The notes beneath the pieces are model-generated. The model was not told where the DNA came from. It did not search any database and saw only the letters and a list, made by a program, of their open reading frames with translations. A DNA stretch of 16,144 bases. It comes from an uncultured Erysipelotrichaceae bacterium (GTDB taxonomy: Bacteria; Bacillota_I; Bacilli_A; RF39; UBA660). This document shows positions 13,029 through 16,144 of this stretch, piece by piece; within the stretch, counting starts at the first letter, position 1; every line of letters starts with the position of its first letter. The translations under genes were made by a program, and so were the position numbers. The stretch lies in NCBI GenBank assembly GCA_902768065.1, contig CACXJP010000032.1:1-16144 (forward strand), written 5' to 3'.

Positions 13029-14315
13029 ATGGAAAAAATTTATATGGGTGATAATAATAATTCACCACAAAAACAGTTAAGTAGTAAATATCATGTTTCA
13101 ATAGTATTATCTTTTATTGTTGCTATATTTGCTATTGTTTCTTTAATTGCAGTTGGTTTCAATCAAGTAAGTTATGCTGCACCAGATGATACAGCTGGAG
13201 CTCCTGCAAAAATTACACCAGTTCAGTTTGGTATAAAGGAGAAGAAAGATGCTACATCTTTTCAACCTAGAAGTATTTTTGTTACTTCATATGCCGATAA
13301 TAAAAATTTTAATTATGAAATAATGTATGAAGACAAGGGAAGCTTTGATAGTGCAACAGAAGGAAATATAATTGATGATATAAATGATATTAATATTCTG
13401 TTCTGTTATGGTAATCATAATGATGAAGCTGGCTTTAATAGTGAATATAGTGATGGTGGAGTTATTGATGATGCTGGTTTAGCATATATTTTAAATAGAA
13501 GTGGTATTACAGGAAATGCAGTTGGTGTTGGTATTTCTGGTCTTACATCTACTGCTGCTGATTATAGATATTTAGAGTCTTATGCTACTCAAATTGCTAT
13601 TTGGTCTTATTTAGGTAGAACTACAACTGGTAATGTTAAAATAAGTGATCTTGATGAGGTTAAAAATCCTGAAGGATATAAATTATATCCTGGTGGAGGA
13701 GATGTTACTCCTGATCTTTATCCAAATTATAATAGAAATATTAAAAGTGGTAGTATGTATGGTAATATTAACAATATTGTAAGAGAAGCTGGTTATGCTA
13801 AAGAATCTGGTTCTTCTTCTGCACCTATTAATGTTAATGTACCTAATGATGTTTCTAAAGTTTCTGGTACAAATTATTATCAATCAGAAGAAATATCTGT
13901 TTCAGCTGCTGATTTAATATCATTTAATATTGAGTTAAGTGGTATTGATGGTGCATTTATTGTAAATAGTGCTGGGGAAGAAATTAAGAACTTAAATGGA
14001 TTACCTGCTGATACAAAATTCTTTGTAAGATTCCCTGAAGATAAAATTGGAGAAAAGAAAGATATTGTTATTAAGGTTACAGGAGAGGTTAGAAATGTTG
14101 CTGTTCCTCATGTATATCTTTTAGATGGACATCAAAGTATTATTAAGGTTGAAAAAGGTACTGGACCTGCTTCAGGGTCAGGAGTATTAACTGTAGTTAC
14201 TCCTCCAGATACTGGTGCATCTACATCTCAAACAATTTACTTTATAGGTTTAATTGTATTATTATGTGGTGTTGGTATAATATATGCAAATTCTAAAGCA
14301 GTTAAAGGTGCCTAA
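13029..14315 (+). CDS. Sortase-anchored surface protein with an internal Cys-Gln thioester (TQxA) domain
   Basis: This 428-aa protein is probably a cell-wall adhesin. Residues ~23-50 are a signal peptide with a hydrophobic helix ending QVSYA, with cleavage after Ala. Cys126 in ILFCYGN and Gln188 in YATQIAIWSYL form the signature of thioester domains, which make an internal Cys-Gln bond able to react covalently with host amines. The spacing of 62 residues is short for the family. After NIKSGSMYGNINNIVREAGY (helix) a beta domain follows (~260-375: QSEEISVSAADLISFNIELS, then FFVRFPEDKIGEKKDIVIKV). The C-terminus is a sorting signal: TPPDTG (391-396), a helix (~402-421), then KAVKGA. The start is the ATG at 13029 with AAGGTGAT (13017-13024); longer in-frame starts lie inside pdp. 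It overlaps the sortase gene downstream. Confidence 0.85.
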   Translation: MEKIYMGDNNNSPQKQLSSKYHVSIVLSFIVAIFAIVSLIAVGFNQVSYAAPDDTAGAPAKITPVQFGIKEKKDATSFQPRSIFVTSYADNKNFNYEIMYEDKGSFDSATEGNIIDDINDINILFCYGNHNDEAGFNSEYSDGGVIDDAGLAYILNRSGITGNAVGVGISGLTSTAADYRYLESYATQIAIWSYLGRTTTGNVKISDLDEVKNPEGYKLYPGGGDVTPDLYPNYNRNIKSGSMYGNINNIVREAGYAKESGSSSAPINVNVPNDVSKVSGTNYYQSEEISVSAADLISFNIELSGIDGAFIVNSAGEEIKNLNGLPADTKFFVRFPEDKIGEKKDIVIKVTGEVRNVAVPHVYLLDGHQSIIKVEKGTGPASGSGVLTVVTPPDTGASTSQTIYFIGLIVLLCGVGIIYANSKAVKGA

Positions 14316-14940
14316 AAAGTTAAAAAAGAGCCACACATTGCTGTTTGGCTCTTTACTTATATTTATGGGGGTTATCTCTCTATCTTGGAATTATTTAGTA
14401 AAAGTTAGAGAGGGATTGTTTGCAGATATGAAGATTGCAATGATGGATACTCCGGAACCTGTTAATCCTAATGGTAATGATAATATTACGCCCGATGTTA
14501 TAAATGAGTATAATGGAGAGAATAATTATACTATAGATTATAGTAGTTATTTGGGTATTTTGGAAATTCCAAAAATTAGATTAAAAAGAGGGTTTTATGG
14601 TGTTGACTCTAGATATAATAACATTAAATATAATGTTGCTATGGTTGAGGGAACAGATCTTCCTGATGTGCCCCAAGGTAATTTAATTCTAATGGCTCAT
14701 TCAGGTGACTCATATATTTCTTTTTTTGCTTATTTGTATAAGCTAGAAATTGGTGATGATTGTTATGTTACCTATAATGGAGGTAGTTATCATTATCAAA
14801 TAGTAAATATATATGAAGTTGTTAAAAATGGTGTTGTATCAATTAGAAGAGATAAAAGTAAAAATACTTTGACTTTGATTACATGTACAAAGGATAATAA
14901 TGAGACTCAGACCATTTATATTGCGGAGTTGATAGAATAA
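14284..14940 (+). CDS. Sortase family transpeptidase with Gln at the usual catalytic Arg position
   Basis: This 218-aa membrane enzyme should cut the sorting signal of its substrate after Thr and join it to cell wall precursor. An N-terminal helix (~17-37) anchors it. The sortase barrel begins at YLGILEIPKIRLKRGFYGV (~88-106). The catalytic His is His139 in LILMAHSGDS and the Cys is Cys201 in TLTLITCTK. The third residue, normally Arg before the last strand, reads Gln209 in NETQTIYIAEL. The obvious partner is the PPDTG protein just upstream. Start: ATG at 14284, which overlaps the upstream gene by 32 bases with only a weak GGTG site; GTG at 14308 is the alternative and would remove eight residues. 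A hairpin lies within the first codons (14325-14354). The class cannot be fixed by eye. Confidence 0.88.
   Translation: MQILKQLKVPKKLKKSHTLLFGSLLIFMGVISLSWNYLVKVREGLFADMKIAMMDTPEPVNPNGNDNITPDVINEYNGENNYTIDYSSYLGILEIPKIRLKRGFYGVDSRYNNIKYNVAMVEGTDLPDVPQGNLILMAHSGDSYISFFAYLYKLEIGDDCYVTYNGGSYHYQIVNIYEVVKNGVVSIRRDKSKNTLTLITCTKDNNETQTIYIAELIE
14325..14354 (+). other. hairpin inside the 5' end of the sortase gene
   Basis: AAAGAGCCA (14325-14333) pairs with TGGCTCTTT (14346-14354), nine perfect pairs. Within the 12-base loop ACA and TGT can add three more around TTGC. It begins ten bases after the surface protein stop codon (14313-14315). The right arm ends in TTT, then ACTTATATTTAT. It is not a classical terminator, but it could lower sortase relative to adhesin by attenuation or protect the 3' end of the adhesin mRNA. 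Confidence 0.55.
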
Positions 14941-14955
14941 AAAGAGGGTGATATT

Positions 14956-15528
14956 GTGAATTTATCTTTGATTGGAAAGTTTGGATTAATTTTCAAATAT
15001 ATATTTTCTTCTTTCCTTTCTTTAGAAACATTCATAATCAGTCTTTTATTGTTAGTAATTCTAATATTAAATCAAAGAAAAAATAATTTTATTACCCAGT
15101 TAGTAGCAGTATCTATTTTTTTGGGATTTATTATAGGTATTTTTATTAGTTATACAACATATGTAAAGACTTGTTTTGATTCATTTGTTAAAGCAGTTAT
15201 GAGTTATATATATTTTCCATCAACTATAGCATATTTCTTTATTATGTTGTTTGTTACGGTGATGGTTCTATATACTTTGGCAAGCAGTAAATTAAGTAAC
15301 TTTAAAAAGATTTTTAATTATTCATTTTTTTGTACTTTATATTTCTTGTTTATGGGTTTTTTATCTTTATCTGCCTATGATATGGTTGATTTATTAGATA
15401 TAGCTGCATTATATAAAAATGATACGATATTAAGTTTTGTACAAGTAAGTAATTTATTGTTGGTAATATGGTTATTATTTACTGGGTTTTATCATTTATA
15501 TTTATTTTTTAAAAAAAAGTATGATTAG
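14956..15528 (+). CDS. five-helix integral membrane protein of unknown function, sortase-linked
   Basis: I do not recognise this 190-aa protein. It has about five hydrophobic helices (~24-39, 47-67, 85-108, 121-142, 165-186) with short charged loops (NQRKNN, SSKLSNFKK, FKKKYD), so Lys/Arg loops are likely cytoplasmic. There is no catalytic motif that I can name. It starts with GTG at 14956 behind GAGGGTGAT, 15 bases after the sortase stop codon, and ends at a terminator, so it is the last gene of the adhesin-sortase unit. The position suggests a role in sorting, secretion or cell envelope work at the same site, but the sequence itself does not show it. Confidence 0.75.
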   Translation: MNLSLIGKFGLIFKYIFSSFLSLETFIISLLLLVILILNQRKNNFITQLVAVSIFLGFIIGIFISYTTYVKTCFDSFVKAVMSYIYFPSTIAYFFIMLFVTVMVLYTLASSKLSNFKKIFNYSFFCTLYFLFMGFLSLSAYDMVDLLDIAALYKNDTILSFVQVSNLLLVIWLLFTGFYHLYLFFKKKYD

Positions 15529-15554
15529 AAAGACTTATATAAAGTCTTTTTTTT
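15529..15554 (+). terminator. terminator of the adhesin-sortase unit
   Basis: AAAGACTT (15529-15536) pairs with AAGTCTTT (15542-15549) around ATATA and is followed by more T. It starts right after the membrane protein stop codon (15526-15528). Confidence 0.9.
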
Positions 15555-15601
15555 GTGAATAAAAGTTTAGTTTTTACATAAATAAAATTAGGAGGTTTTA
15601 T

Positions 15602-16144
15602 ATGAAAAAATATATTATTCTTATGATATTTATGTTGATTCCCTATAATGTTTTTGCAAGTGAATTAATACCTAATGGTAAATCAGGTGTATTAATCGAA
15701 GCGAAGAGTGGAAAAATTATTTATGAAAAGGAGAAGGATAAAAAATTAAGTATTGCATCTTTAACAAAAATGGTTGGACAAATAATTATATTGGAAGAAA
15801 TAGAATCGGGTAGAATAAAGTGGAATGATATTGTTACTGTAAGTAAAAATGCTAGTAGTATGGGTGGATCTCAAATATATCTTGAAGAGGGAGAAAAGAT
15901 TTCTGTTGAGGATTTGATGAAAGGAATAAGTGTATCAAGTGGTAATGATGCTATTGTTGCAATGGCAGAATATATAAGTGGTAGTGAAGAAAAGTTTGTT
16001 GTTAGAATGAATGATACTGCTAAGAAATTGAAACTTAGAAATACGCATTTTATAAATTGTACAGGACTAGATGAAAAAGGTCATTATTCATCTAGTTATG
16101 ATTTAGCGATTGTTGCTAGAGAGTTAATACTTAATCATCCTGAT
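15602..16144 (+). CDS. D-alanyl-D-alanine carboxypeptidase (DacA/DacF type), 3' end outside window
   Basis: The frame is open for 181 codons to the window edge. This penicillin-binding protein 5-like enzyme trims the terminal D-Ala of peptidoglycan stem peptides. It has a signal peptide (MKKYIILMIFMLIPYNVFAS, cut likely after Ala19). The active-site Ser is Ser53 in SLTK (S-x-x-K, Lys56). The second motif is SGN (113-115) in ISVSSGNDA. NTHFINCTGLDEKGHYSSSYD (shortened here as the T-x-F-x-N-x-x-GL region, ~143-160) is typical of the family; the K-T-G motif lies beyond the window. AGGAGG precedes the ATG. It lies after a terminator, so it has its own promoter, which I cannot place with confidence. 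The choice between dacA and dacF cannot be made from this part. Confidence 0.93.
   Translation, partial: MKKYIILMIFMLIPYNVFASELIPNGKSGVLIEAKSGKIIYEKEKDKKLSIASLTKMVGQIIILEEIESGRIKWNDIVTVSKNASSMGGSQIYLEEGEKISVEDLMKGISVSSGNDAIVAMAEYISGSEEKFVVRMNDTAKKLKLRNTHFINCTGLDEKGHYSSSYDLAIVARELILNHPD

Noticed and set aside
13683..13883. minus-strand open frame of 66 codons
   Set aside because: It lies inside the thioester protein gene on the other strand, with biased composition and no start signals.
1..16144. insertion sequence, prophage, tRNA or integration site
   Set aside because: No transposase, integrase, inverted terminal repeats, tRNA or rRNA sequence was seen. The short ssb is not enough to call a prophage.

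Overview
The window reads as chromosome of a very AT-rich, low-GC Gram-positive bacterium, most likely a spore-forming Bacilli relative (an uncultured gut Bacilli lineage such as RF39 or an Erysipelotrichia relative would fit, but this is inference). The grounds are Arg codons almost all AGA, strong GGAGG/AGGTGAT ribosome binding sites, SufS-SufU paired as in Bacilli, a PrsA lipoprotein, sortase and LPXTG-like anchoring, and two small genes that look like spore components. TGA and TAG act as stops and Trp is TGG, so the standard bacterial code applies and not the Mycoplasma code 4.

Layout, left to right. (1) 1-435: the 3' end of a His/Cys-rich CotD-like spore coat gene, then rpoZ (RNA polymerase omega) with a terminator overlapping its stop codon. 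(2) 504-2652: recX (TTG start) overlapping a GT-C-type polytopic membrane protein gene, ending at a bidirectional terminator shared with the convergent prsA gene. (3) 2670-5068: on the minus strand prsA, then a two-gene operon of a single-pass membrane protein of unknown function and a HIT-family hydrolase. Between prsA and hit, on the plus strand, sits an overlooked 27-aa YjcZ-like tiny membrane protein gene with a sigma-K/E-like promoter. (4) 5215-7467: a 750-aa protein of unknown function with a WG-like beta N-terminus, 75-bp tandem repeats, an acidic stretch and a C-terminal coiled coil. (5) 7613-9249: sufS-sufU without sufBCD beside them. (6) 9413-9745: a short ssb without the acidic protein-interaction tail. 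(7) 9838-11220: a GT-C-like membrane protein gene broken by two in-frame stop codons with the frame otherwise intact. (8) 11337-12967: a GNAT acetyltransferase coupled by ATGA overlap to pyrimidine-nucleoside phosphorylase.

(9) 13029-15528 is the most interesting part. A secreted surface protein carries the Cys...TQxA signature of an internal Cys-Gln thioester domain and a C-terminal PPDTG sorting signal. It is followed by an overlapping sortase-like gene in which Gln stands where the catalytic Arg is expected, and then by a five-helix membrane protein of unknown function. A D-Ala-D-Ala carboxypeptidase gene (15602 to the window edge, truncated) follows after a terminator. Together this looks like a compact locus for making and anchoring a potentially covalent adhesin to peptidoglycan.

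There is no mobile element, CRISPR array, rRNA or tRNA that I can support. There is no stretch above 300 bases without a gene or gene remnant. Nearly every transcription unit ends in a clear intrinsic terminator, and several start from an extended -10 promoter of the form TGGTAWAAT.
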